A stretch of DNA of 64,000 nt from Mesostigma viride. Taxonomy: Eukaryota; Streptophyta; Mesostigmatophyceae; Mesostigmatales; Mesostigmataceae. Position 1 is the first letter of the stretch, and every line of letters starts with the position of its first letter. The stretch spans positions 40,250-104,249 of the forward strand of contig RPFO01000281.1 of NCBI GenBank assembly GCA_009746045.1, given 5' to 3'. The translations under genes were made by a program, and so were the position numbers. Below the pieces are notes generated by a model. That model made no database searches. It was not told the origin of the DNA and saw only the letters and a program-made list of their open reading frames with translations. Below, piece after piece: positions 51,101-60,511 of the stretch.

Positions 51101-51710
51101 GAAACAATTGAGCACAGATTTCTGGACTGCCAACTCGCAGGGGTTTGGCAATGGCTGCTGGGTATATGGGCCAAGTGGATGGCTATTACAGCTCCCCCCA
51201 CCACCGTCACACTATCTACGGTTATTTTCGGCATCACGGGATTACGGGACGCGAGCCTCACAGCCAACCAGATGGCATGGATATGGCTACGCACGACGAT
51301 GCTTCACACCATATGGCAAGTTCGCAACGAGACCGTATTCACGTTACGTGCCGCGTACACGAGAGGTGCCGTGGTCCGCCGGTTTATCTCCTCTTGGAAC
51401 CTGGCTATGCGTCGTTACTGGCTCCGGGCGACGGAACAACACAAAGTATGGGACCCGGGCCCTAACAATGACACCCCCAGCCCCCTGGAAGTCTTCCATG
51501 CACTCATGGGCATGAACCAGGTCTTTACACGTATGCCGGATGACGATATATCTACAGTACAATGGCTACCTTGGTCGCAGGGCGCGCCTTATTAATGCGG
51601 GCACCCGAATTTAGGCAAAACTAGGCATTTCAGGCTATTTTTGGCATACCTGGGTCACCTTAACTGTTATATGGAAATAAACTAACACCCATTTCACCGG
51701 AAAAAAAATG
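48102..51710 (+). mobile_element. 5'-truncated non-LTR retrotransposon with reverse transcriptase
   Basis: It begins inside ORF2 without an endonuclease domain and ends with a short poly-A at 51702-51709 after a ~100-bp 3' UTR, as expected for a 5'-truncated LINE. It abuts the GGTTACCGG region upstream. AAAATGCA occurs at both ends (about 48098 and 51705) and may be a short target duplication, but this is weak. Confidence 0.75.
48126..51595 (+). pseudogene. LINE ORF2: reverse transcriptase plus zinc-knuckle tail, one frameshift
   Basis: Two overlapping frames, 48126-49151 and 49076-51595, together cover the RT. The first carries the pre-RT segment, SAPGVDGIPVEFWRKFW, LIFKKGS, NYRPI, VGFRANLHINDS and DFKKAFDRMCWD (motif A). 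The second carries SLPQGDCMSPLLF (motif B), AYVDDTT (catalytic YxDD, motif C), the thumb, and a C-terminal CLCNF...IEHRFLDC zinc-binding motif like plant LINE zf-RVT domains. The switch is a -1 change near a GGGG run around 49115-49120. The rest of both frames is open over 1100 codons, so the copy is young or the shift is an assembly error. RT motifs otherwise look intact. Confidence 0.85.
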
Positions 51711-51743
51711 CATTGACCCCGGCTATGGTGAGTGGCTTGCATG

Positions 51744-51799
51744 ATATCAAAGAGACAACCAGCGCAGGCCAGAAATCGGGAGAATCCGAACCATGGTAG
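51744..51799 (+). repeat. Micro-element copy (~55 bp)
   Basis: ATCAAAGAGACAACCAGCGC, AGGCCAGAAATCGGGAGAAT and CCGAACCATGGTAG is the reverse complement of 59181-59234 with only a few differences, and is related to 18508-18548 and a partial copy near 46847-46880. It sits just after the LINE 3' end. Confidence 0.75.
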
Positions 51800-52172
51800 C
51801 TCGAGCCTGCCGTTATCTTTTCCGCGTTTTCGAATGATATGGTGCTTTTCAAGATGCATTTTTGAATTAGGCATTTCATTAAAATGTTTAAGAAGTCATT
51901 AATAATCAATTGCACGAATCACTTCCATCCGATGTTGTCAACGTGGGCTTCATGATGAAATCGTGGAGATGACGCACATGAAGTTCACGGAACATCTTAG
52001 GTAATAAATTAAGCCGTTACGGCAGTAGAACCTTGGCCGATGAGGGTGGCGTCTTGAAGCTGTTGTCACCCTCAAGTCCGCTCGGCCAGGGGTAATCGCC
52101 CATGTTGATTTGAAAGGTACCGCCGTCCATATGGCGGCTCCGCTTTTGGTGCGAGTTGACCAACTTCCCGTC

Positions 52173-54081
52173 TTAATCATTCCGGATTGCCTGCAGTTCA
52201 TTCCGCCTTTGTCCAAGTAAGACAGCAACTGTCACGCACTCATAGAAAACGCAAAATGCCCCGAATGCAGTTACGGCCATACGGTAGCGAGGAATAGCAG
52301 TTGAAATTTCTAGTACACAGGCAACTAGTAAGAAAAGGGACGATGCGTGCACCACCACCAATACGTACGTGCATCCCTCTCTTGAAAATGACAGCATCTT
52401 CCATGCCGTCCAAGAAAAACGCAACGTATTTAACATGAACCCGAATGCAGTTACGGTCGTAGACTAGTGAGGACTGGCAGCTGAAAGTTCTAGTTGATGG
52501 GCTGAGAATAAGGAAAAAAATGATGCGTGCACCCACCTAACCTATTACGTCCCTCCCATGGCAAGGAACCAGCAAAACCACCCACATACCCTGTTGTGTC
52601 CCTCCCTTGACAAGGAACAAGCACGTGCACATGCCCCACCCCACATGCATGCCTCCCTTGACAAGAATCGAACGGGCACGTGCACCCACCTACCCTATGT
52701 GCAGCCCTCCTTTGACAAGGAACAAGCACGTGCACATGCCTACCCCACATGCATGCCTCCCTTGACAAGAAACGAACGAGCACGTGCACCCACCCACCCT
52801 GTGTGCACCCCTCCTTTGACAAGGACCAAGCACATGAACTCACCTACACTACGCGCGTCCCTCCCTTGACAAGGAATAGGCACGTGCACATGCCTACCCC
52901 ACATCCATGCCTCCCCTGACCAGTAACAAGCACGTGCACCCACCTACCCTACGTGCATCCCTCCTGTGACATGGAACAAGCACATGCACCCACCAACCCT
53001 ATGTACGTGCCTCTTGACAAGCAACAAGCACGTGCACCCACCTACCCTAAGTGCCCCCCTCCTTCGACAAGGAACACGCATGTGCACTCACCTACCGTAC
53101 GTGAATCCCTCCCTTGGCAAGGACCAAGCACGTGCACCCACCTACCCGATGTCCGCCCCTCCCTTGATAAGGTACAAGCATGCCCACCCACCTACCCTAC
53201 CTGCATCCCTCCCTTGACATGGAACAACCATGTGCACATTCCTACTCCACATGCCCCCCTCCTTTGACAAGGAACAAGCATGTGCACTCATCTACCGTAC
53301 GTGCATCCCTCCCTTGACAAGGAACAAGCAAGCCCACCCACCTACCCTACCTGCATCCCTCCCTTGACATGAAGCAAGCACGTGCACATGCCTACCCCAC
53401 ATGCATGCCTCCCTTGACAAGGAACGAGCACGTGCACCCACCCACCCTGTGTGCACCCCTCCTTTGACAAGGAACAAGCACATGAACTCACCTACACTAC
53501 GTGCGTCCCTCCCTTGACAAGGAATAAGCACGTGCACATGCCTACCCCACATCCATGACTCCCCTGACCAGTAACAAGCACGTGCACTCACCTACCCTAC
53601 GTATGTGCCTCTTGACAAGGACCAAGCTCGTGCACCCACCTACCATACGTGAATCCCTCCCTTGACAAGGTACACGCATGCCCACCCACCTACCCTACGT
53701 GGGCCCCTCCCTTGATAAGGTACAAGCATGACCAGCCACCTACCCCGCGAGCCTCCCTACTTTGACAAGGAACAAGCACGTGGGCCCGCTAGCATGGCAG
53801 CAAGGAAGACATTACCCTAACATGGCATGGCCAAAGCAAAAGAGACAGAGAAGTCAATGGAGAGAGAGCTCCTAAGAACTCCTAGTAAAATTGGAAACCA
53901 TGGAGGGCAAAAAACGTTCAACAACTTACGATGGGCATCGGCACATACAGAGAAGCCCAGGTGTGCCAGGTGTAAAATAAGCGAGATTGAAGTGTCGCCT
54001 ACCTCGTGGGAGACTTTTGGTATCTGGTAAACAATGAAAGCGAGTGGAAAGATGGACAACGTGAAAATAACATACAATCCA
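52173..54081 (-). CDS. Possible unrecognised gene with hydrophobic exons
   Basis: Two minus-strand segments look like exons. 54003-54081 has a TTGCAG acceptor and GAG/GTAGGC donor and codes a hydrophobic stretch GLYVIFTLSIFPLAFIVY. 52173-52324 follows a TTTTCTTACTAG acceptor and codes ACVLEISTAIP, AVTAFGAFCVFYE and a terminal QRRNELQAIRND stop. Their phases do not join directly, so at least one exon would be missing. A degraded copy of the 52324 acceptor edge lies near 52500, as for true exons elsewhere in this window. The intervening minisatellite would be intronic. A multi-pass membrane protein is possible; I recognise no family. Confidence 0.22.
52530..53790. repeat. ~50-52-bp minisatellite with CACGTG, about 25 copies
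   Basis: Unit contains CATCCCTCCCTTGACAAGGA, ACAAGCACGTGCACC and CACCTACCCTACGTG. Copies are well diverged (about 75-90%). Most include the palindrome GCACGTGC. Higher-order repetition is visible: blocks near 52600-52950 and 53330-53620 are nearly the same multi-unit block. Confidence 0.95.
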
Positions 54082-54830
54082 CTGCAATGCATGCAAAGAG
54101 GACAGAGTCAGTAATAAAGCGCGCTGCATTCAGGCAGCGCTGAGCAATTGAACGGTGAACAATTTCATCCGGAACGCATTGTCTACGCGACTCGATGCGA
54201 CTAAACGTGGCATGCATACGCGGTCGCTGACTAAAGACATTGTGTACCTGGCTCAGCAAGGTGCGCTTGCAGCCGCTTTCTTAAATATGCCGCAGGCGCA
54301 CGATGTAACGAATTGAAGTTTGCATGTAGTAACAAAGGCAAGAAAAGCGGTGTAGCTGGCTACCGACTACGCCATAGTAAGCTGTATCGGAGTTGGCGCT
54401 GCCGATGGCTGGAAACGGATGACCGAATCATGCTAAACTGGGGCTCCAAAAGGGCTTGTCATGCATCCTAGTGCGCCTTTTGCTTTTTTTTCTTCAAGCA
54501 TCGTGAGCATGCGGGTTTAGGGGGGCGCTTATTCTTTCACCACTATCAGTCGGCTGGACTGCAATCGGCATAGCCAGCGCAAGGTGATGCAAGGGCAGGC
54601 AAACTTTACCAGCTCGTTCAAGGCTCGTTGATGAAATTCAAACATCTAGGCGGCGCGTCTGCAACGGCTCATCGCAATTCGAATTCGCAAGCAGAACCCT
54701 CGTTACACGTGGCGCATGCAGAGATCTGCTTCGGGCGGCTTGGCGTATCTCACTGCGTCGTGACTCGAGTACATGTAGATAGTCAGCTATAGTCAGCCTA
54801 GTTAGTACTCTGGGGGCCTCGAGTTCGGCA
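53791..54830. other. Low-feature region
   Basis: Apart from the possible hydrophobic exon at 54003-54081, I see no gene, repeat or element here. Open frames are short and do not agree with splice signals. Confidence 0.35.
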
Positions 54831-55612
54831 GCCCCCTATTCGGAAATCCCGGATCATATGTACTCCGGACTATGTACTCTTGGAGTACATAGTGTGCCAC
54901 CCTATGTACTCTTGGAGTACATAGTGTGCCACCCTATGTACTCTTGGAGTACATAGTGTGGAGTACATAGTCACTCCTTCCTATGTAATACGGGCGTGTC
55001 TCACCGCGTCGGCAGTCCCCTATTCGGAAATCCCGGATCATATGTACTCCGGACTATGTACTCTTGGAGTACATAGTGTGCCACCCTATGTACTCTTGGA
55101 GTACATAGTGTGGAGTACATAGTCACTCCTTCCTATGTAATACGGGCGTGTCTCACCGCGTCGGCAGTCCCCTATTCGGAAATCCCGGATCATATGTACT
55201 CCGGACTATGTACTCTTGGAGTACATAGTGTGCCACCCTATGTACTCTTGGAGTACATAGTGTGGAGTACATAGTCACTCCTTCCTATACCTACGTAATA
55301 CGGGCGTGTCTCACCGCGTCGGCAGTCCCCTATTCGGAAATCCCGGATCATATGTACTCCGGACTATGTACTCTTGGAGTACATAGTGTGCCACCCTATG
55401 TACTCTTGGAGTACATAGTGTGGAGTACATAGTCACTCCTTCCTATGTAATACGGGCGTGTCTCACCGCGTCGGCAGTCCCCTATTCGGAAATCCCGGAT
55501 CATATGTACTCCGGACTATGTACTCTTGGAGTACATAGTGTGCCACCCTATGTACTCTTGGAGTACATAGGGTGGAGTACATAGTCACACCTTCCTATGT
55601 AATACGGGGGTG
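54831..55612. repeat. Hairpin satellite, five units of ~150-185 bp
   Basis: Units begin CCCCTATTCGGAAATCCCGG at about 54833, 55016, 55168, 55328 and 55481. Each carries two or three copies of a perfect hairpin (stem CTATGTACTC, loop TTG) plus CGGACTATGTACTC half-sites, and ends in ATACGGGCGTGTCTCACCGC. The first unit has an extra hairpin. Confidence 0.95.
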
Positions 55613-55830
55613 TAATCATATGTAATCATGTGTAATCATCGGTAAAAATCGGTAATCATTTGTCCTTTTTTGGTAATCATGTACGTGTAATCATGTGTAA
55701 TCATGTGTAATCATCGGTAAAAATCGGTAATCATTTGTCCTTTTTTGGTAATCATGTACGTGTAATCATGTGTAATCATGTGTAATCATCGGTAAAAATC
55801 GGTAATCATTTGTCCTTTTTTGGTAGTCAT
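55613..55830. repeat. TGTAATCAT minisatellite, three ~65-bp units
   Basis: Unit contains TGTAATCATGTGTAATCATC, GGTAAAAATCGGTAATCATT and TGTCCTTTTTTGGTAATCAT. It follows the hairpin satellite without a gap. Confidence 0.95.
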
Positions 55831-55977
55831 TTCGGTCAGGGTCACGTGTGCTTGTCTGCATGATCGATCGTCCAGACAAGCTGCACTGCCCCTAAGACCC
55901 TAACTTACACAAGATGATGGAGTAGTTTGGTGTTGAAAGGGAAGGTCGAAAGCCTGCGCTTAATGCACCACCCGTAA

Positions 55978-57180
55978 TTACGAGCGAAAGTACAGCCACC
56001 ATGGAAAATCCCGTTGACATCGCGCAAAAACAGGCCAAGAGAAAGCGGCAAGTGGCCGAAGCGGCCCGCCGGTGGAGGTTGAAAAAGAGGGGGAAGAAGA
56101 GGGGGACGACTCAATGCATACGTAGTCAGGCGATGGAGGGTGGCAACGCCGCTCCCCCTGGACGATGGTGCTGTTCCACACCGCGCTCCTCGCCTTCAGT
56201 TGAGCCGGCGTGTAGTCCTCGTCGAGGCTGAAGTCGCCGGGCTGGAGCAGACGACGTGCTCCCAGCACGAGGCGTTTGTCGTGCATGGAGGCCATGGTGA
56301 CGACGACCAGGCCCGGAGGGCCTGGCAGCCGAATGGCTCGTTCAATGACAACACGGTTCTGGAGCTGCATCTTCCCCAGAAACGCTGGGCCGCGCAGCTC
56401 CTCGGCAAGTGAGTGTGCTGTCTCATGTGCTGCCGCGCCTGTCTGGAAGCCTTTGATTACCATATTGCGCTGGCGTTGCTGCACTGCATTCTGGGTGACC
56501 GCAGCGGTAGCTGCAGACTTGGCCGCCTGTTGAACGATGGTGGTCAACTGCTTGCCGGTGTCGTCGGCAAACGTGGTAGTTTTGGCGGGGGCTGCCATGG
56601 CTTTCTTCAGCTCCAGCAATTGTGCCGTCGCAGCTGCAGACGCCTCCGTCAGGACCTTAATGTCGCCCTGCACGGTCGTAAAAGACTGTGCGACGTCCTG
56701 CAGCTGCACGTTAACATCGGTCGCGGGGCTGGCCTGGCGATGGTCGTCGCCGGCAGCTCGACAAGTTCAGGGCAGCACGAAATAAGGCAGGCAAGCCGAC
56801 GCTGGCGCTCATCCCAATGAGGCCATTCATCCGAAGCAGCCTCCATAACCTGGCCGCTCTTAGGGTGGCGAATCGGGGCGTCGTTGTCGTTGCGGAGCTT
56901 CAGCACGCTTGTCACAGCGGCGTCATTGTAGGCGAGGAAGGTATCGATGTCTGCCAGGCTCAAACGCTGGCCTGGCATGTAGAATGAGGAAGAAATGGCG
57001 TCCGGCAAGGAGGTTTCAGCAGCTATCGGAGTTGCTTCCGAAGTTGCTTCCGAAGTCTTGGATCGCTTGTTAGCGGCGTTCTTGGCGACGACAATGTCGT
57101 GGGCGATTTTGTTTGCAGCAATCTGGGCATCAATAGAATCGGCGGCAAGAGCTGAAGACGATGCGGGGACCTCCATAGCT
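55978..57180 (-). pseudogene. LINE-like ORF1 protein with a frameshift
   Basis: The minus strand has an N-terminal frame from about 57180 (MEVPASSSALAADSIDAQIA, then YMPGQRLSLADIDTFLAYND and WPHWDERQRRLACLISCCPE). Near 56740-56790 the frame must change to VNVQLQDVAQSFTTVQGDIK, a coiled-coil-like stretch, then MVIKGFQTG, AIRLPGPPGLVVVTM and LDEDYTPAQLKARSAVWN. The order coiled coil, RRM-like segment and basic C-terminal domain fits LINE ORF1 proteins. It is a different family from the copies at 39-46 kb. No ORF2 is present downstream on this strand. Confidence 0.55.
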
Positions 57181-57391
57181 ACGTTTAATAGCACCTAGAC
57201 GAGGGCAGGGGGCGCAGGCACGCTGATCACGTGCGTGGTGCCGCCATAATGTGCAGAAAAATAGCGAGATCTGCTGGGCAGGCCGCTGGCGATAACTTAA
57301 GAAACCCTGGGCGATGGCTGCCAAAAATTAGATCGGCGTGTTCGTCATCAAAAGGCGAGTCTATTGCAATTTACCCGACCAAATTTCATCA

Positions 57392-58228
57392 TGGATGGAG
57401 GGAGGGAGGGAGGGAGGGAGGGAGGGAGGGAGGGAGGGAGGGAGGGAGGAGGGAGGGAGGGAGGGAGGGAGGGAGGGAGGGAGGGAGGGAGGGAGGAGGG
57501 AGGGAGGGAGGGAGGGAGGGAGGGAGGGAGGGAGGGAGGGAGGGAGGAGGGAGGGAGGAGGGAGGGAGGAGGAGGGAGGGAGGGAGGGAGGGAGGGGAGG
57601 GAGGGAGGGAGGGAGGGAGGAGGGAGGAGGGAGGGAGGGAGGGAGGGAGGGAGGGAGGGAGGGAGGGAGGAGGGAGGGAGGGAGGAGGGAGGAGAGGAGG
57701 GAGGGAGGGAGGGAGGAGGGAGGAGGGAGGGAGGGAGGGAGGGAGGGAGGGAGGGAGGGAGGGAGGGAGGGAGGGAGGGAGGAGGGAGGGAGGGAGGGAG
57801 GGAGGGAGGGAGGGAGGGAGGGAGGGAGGGAGGAGGGAGGGAGGGGGAGGGAGGGAGGGAGGGAGGGAGGGAGGGAGGGAGGGAGGGAGGGAGGGAGGGA
57901 GGGAGGGAGGGAGGGAGGAGGGAGGGAGGGAGGAGGGAGGGAGGAGGGAGGGAGGGAGGGAGGAGGAGGGAGGGAGGAGGGAGGGAGGGAGGGAGGGAGG
58001 GAGGGAGGGAGGAGGGAGGGAGGGAGGGAGGAGGGAGGAGGGAGGAGGGAGGAGGGAGGGAGGGAGGGAGGGAGGGAGGGAGGGAGGAGGGAGGGAGGGA
58101 GGGAGGGAGGGAGGGAGGAGGGAGGGAGGATGGATGGATGGATGGATGGATGGATGGATGGATGGATGGATGGATGGATGGATGGATGGATGGATGGATG
58201 GATGGATGGATGGATGGATGGATGGATG
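57392..58228. repeat. Polypurine (GGGA)n array followed by (GGAT)n
   Basis: 57392-58128 is almost pure purine: GGGA units irregularly interrupted by GGA units. 58129-58228 is 25 units of GGAT. Every frame is open (Gly-Arg-Glu or Met-Asp-Gly-Trp repeats) but carries no gene. Confidence 0.97.
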
Positions 58229-58309
58229 TTCTTAATTAATTAATAATTAATTAATGGTCAAATTAAAGGCAATCATGGTACATGAAGCGAGACAAATCAT
58301 GCCTGGACG

Positions 58310-58520
58310 CATGGCGATGTAAGAGCCCCCTCTCCCCCACGCCAGGAGGAAGGGGTGCGTGACTGAGTAGAGTAGTTAGGATTTTGTAGAGAGACAACTT
58401 TGTATATTATCAAGGAGACAACTTTGTATATAAGATTAGAGTGAGATCAGCTAGTCTTCGCGGCTTAGTTCTAATGCACCCACCCCCATCAGTCCATGGA
58501 ATACGTGCTCCTGCTCCAGA
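58310..58520 (+). mobile_element. LINE 3' end relic (plus)
   Basis: AGAGCCCCCTCTCCCCCACG, GTAGTTAGGATTTTGTAGAG and CCATGGAATACGTGCTCC follow the same order as the tail of the truncated LINE at 43100-43290. The basic ORF tail is decayed. An ATCAAGGAGACAAC fragment of the micro-element sits at about 58410. Confidence 0.45.
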
Positions 58521-58740
58521 TCCTTAATTAAGGCCAAAATGAGTCCCTTCCAAACAGCCTTTGCACTTAGATAGTTAGACGAATTATGCCCGACGAAGCT
58601 GGAACTTAACAGTCCATGGAATTACGGTTGTTCAGACCTTGTACAACGCCTCAGGGCATTTGGAGCCCTGAATGGTAACAAATGCTAACAAGGTAGTGTT
58701 GCTATCAATAATGATTTTAAAAATTAATATGATGTCATTA

Positions 58741-58898
58741 ATTAATTAATTAGTTATCAACATCACTCCGTTGGGAGTAAATGTAGCACATATCCCTGAG
58801 AAGGGGCATATGGCTTTTAATACATTCTATGCTACTTCATGCAAGGGTGGGAATGTAAGCTACCCCTGCTCTAGGTGCACCAGGGCACCTGCACCACC
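58741..58898 (-). mobile_element. Short retroelement insertion with empty-site support
   Basis: A TTAATTAA tail plus the ACTCC-CAAC-GGAGT stem-loop and ~120 bp of LINE copy 1-like sequence (GCATATGGCTTTTAATACAT). It is flanked by ATGTCAT(A)TTA at 58732-58740 and 58899-58909. The paralogous segment near 62800 lacks it. A 5'-truncated or SINE-like copy. Confidence 0.7.
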
Positions 58899-59180
58899 AT
58901 GTCATATTACAACCAAAACTGGTCGTCATCATGCAAGCATCTGAAGCATGGTCGCAAAACTTCGTGTGCAAAATCTCATGTCATAAGGAGCCCAACATTA
59001 TGACAATTGCCAGGCTTTGTAAAGATTTTTGATTTAACGATGACTACAGCACAAACAGTGAGCGAAACCCTGGTGCATGTGAATGCCTGAGTGGCGACTG
59101 TTCCTAACAGAATGCAAGATGTAAGGTAGACATTGCGAGTATGCCACGAATGTGTGATGTGCAGTGCACATGCATGTGAG

Positions 59181-59234
59181 CTACCATGGTCCGGATTCTC
59201 CCGATTTCTGGCCTGCGCTGGTTGTCTCCTTGAT
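59181..59234 (-). repeat. Micro-element insertion (~54 bp)
   Basis: CTACCATGGTCCGGATTCTC to CTGGTTGTCTCCTTGAT interrupts sequence that is continuous in the paralogous copy at about 63160 (ATGTGCAGTGCATG then GTATACCCCATGACACC). It matches 51744-51799 in reverse orientation. Confidence 0.75.
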
Positions 59235-60327
59235 GTATACCCCATGACACCATACTTCTAAACTACTTAAGAACCTTGGCACATTGCAAAATGGGAAAGA
59301 AAGCTGAACAATACATGCAACATCACTCACTAACACAGCCATGTGATTGCTACCAACACGTACCATGTACATCCTGTGTGAAATTATTGGCAACGACACG
59401 CCAAGCAAACGCCAAGGTATAGTATAACTGCGACAGGCTGGCACATGTCACCTGGCATCCACGTATGCTCACCCCAAGGCATTGGCATATCCCCATGTCT
59501 ATATCCGTTGCCCTTTGTGCGTACCGAGTCACCCATGCAGTCACCCACCCATGCATCCACCTGGCCCACCCACACAAGTACTCATACACTTGCGCACCTG
59601 AGTACCCAGCCACCCACTGGTCCACCCACCCGGTGACCCAGCCAGCCAGCCACGCACCTACTAAACCAACCTATCTAACCACTCGTGCACCCAGGCACCC
59701 AGCCACATACCCACCCACTGGGACATCCACCCACCCAGCTAGCCACATATGCAATCTACCCACCTAGGCAATAAGGAGGCATTCACCCATCCTTTTATCC
59801 AGGCACCCATTACTAAAACCACGCAGCCACCTAACCACCCAGCCAGCTGGCCCCATGTGTGCCCACCAGGCCGCCCACCCCTGACCCACCCACGCCCCTT
59901 CCCACTCGACCACTCTTTCCCCCCATACCCTTATACCCACCGACCTGCACCCACTCACCCTCACACATCCACATCCTCTCAGCCAGTCACCCACCCATCT
60001 CACCCCTAACATGCACAGCCCTCCACCCGCGCTAGGTGAGTCGATCCCAACTACAAAACCACCCACCCACCCATATCCGTGCACCCACCCACCCATCTAC
60101 CTTCCCCATCGCTCACCCCACCCACTTCTAATCACAGCTACACATCCACCCGCCACAAACCAACGGTGCAAATCCTCCAGCCCATGCAACAGTTTCACTC
60201 AGGCATCCAACAATGCACCCACCTAGGAGTTCCCAAACCCCGTCGATCCCCCAGCCACCTGGCGATTCACTTATAAGCAACCACCCTTGCACCCATCCAC
60301 CCACCATAACCACCCACCCACCCGCCC

Positions 60328-60494
60328 CTCCCTCCCTCCCTCCCCCTCCCTCCCTCCCTCCCTCCCTCCCCTCCCCCCTCCCTCCCTCCCTCCCTCCCTC
60401 CCTCCCTCCCTCCCTCCCTCCCTCCCTCCCTCCCTCCCTCCCTCCCTCCTCCCTCCCTCCCTCCCTCCCTCCCTCCCTCCCTCCCTCCCTCCCG
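60328..60494. repeat. (CCCT)n polypyrimidine array
   Basis: The reverse complement of the GGGA array type at 57.4-58.1 kb, directly beyond the donor of exon 60512-60679 of the minus-strand gene, so probably intronic. Confidence 0.95.
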
Positions 60495-60511
60495 CCACCC
60501 CACCCACCCAC

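Larger units (their letters stand above)
58520..60077. repeat. Segmental duplication, copy A
   Basis: Collinear with 62578-64000: TTGTTCAGACCTTGTACAA, CATTTGGAGCCCTGAATGGT, GGTGCATGTGAATGCCTGAG, GTATACCCCATGACACC, ATGTCACCTGGCATCCACGT and the CACCCACC-rich tail occur in the same order. Identity by eye is roughly 70-85%. Copy A has two insertions absent from copy B, at 58741-58898 and 59181-59234. The ACCC-rich part (59500-60077) is simple sequence. Confidence 0.85.

Noticed and set aside
54831-55612. CRISPR-like palindromic repeats
   Set aside because: The sequence between the hairpins is itself repeated; this is a satellite with no variable spacers.
57231-58243. Gly/Arg/Glu-rich and Met-Asp-Gly-Trp-rich ORFs of about 300 codons
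   Set aside because: Translation of (GGGA)n and (GGAT)n arrays in all frames; no codon structure or start context.
59445-60226. His/Pro/Thr-rich ORFs (HPPTHPS type)
   Set aside because: CACCCACC simple sequence within the segmental duplication; it is repeated near 63.4-64.0 kb with stops in different places.
60328-60494. Telomeric repeat array
   Set aside because: CCCT tetranucleotide is not a known telomere repeat and flanking sequence continues with genes and duplications on both sides.
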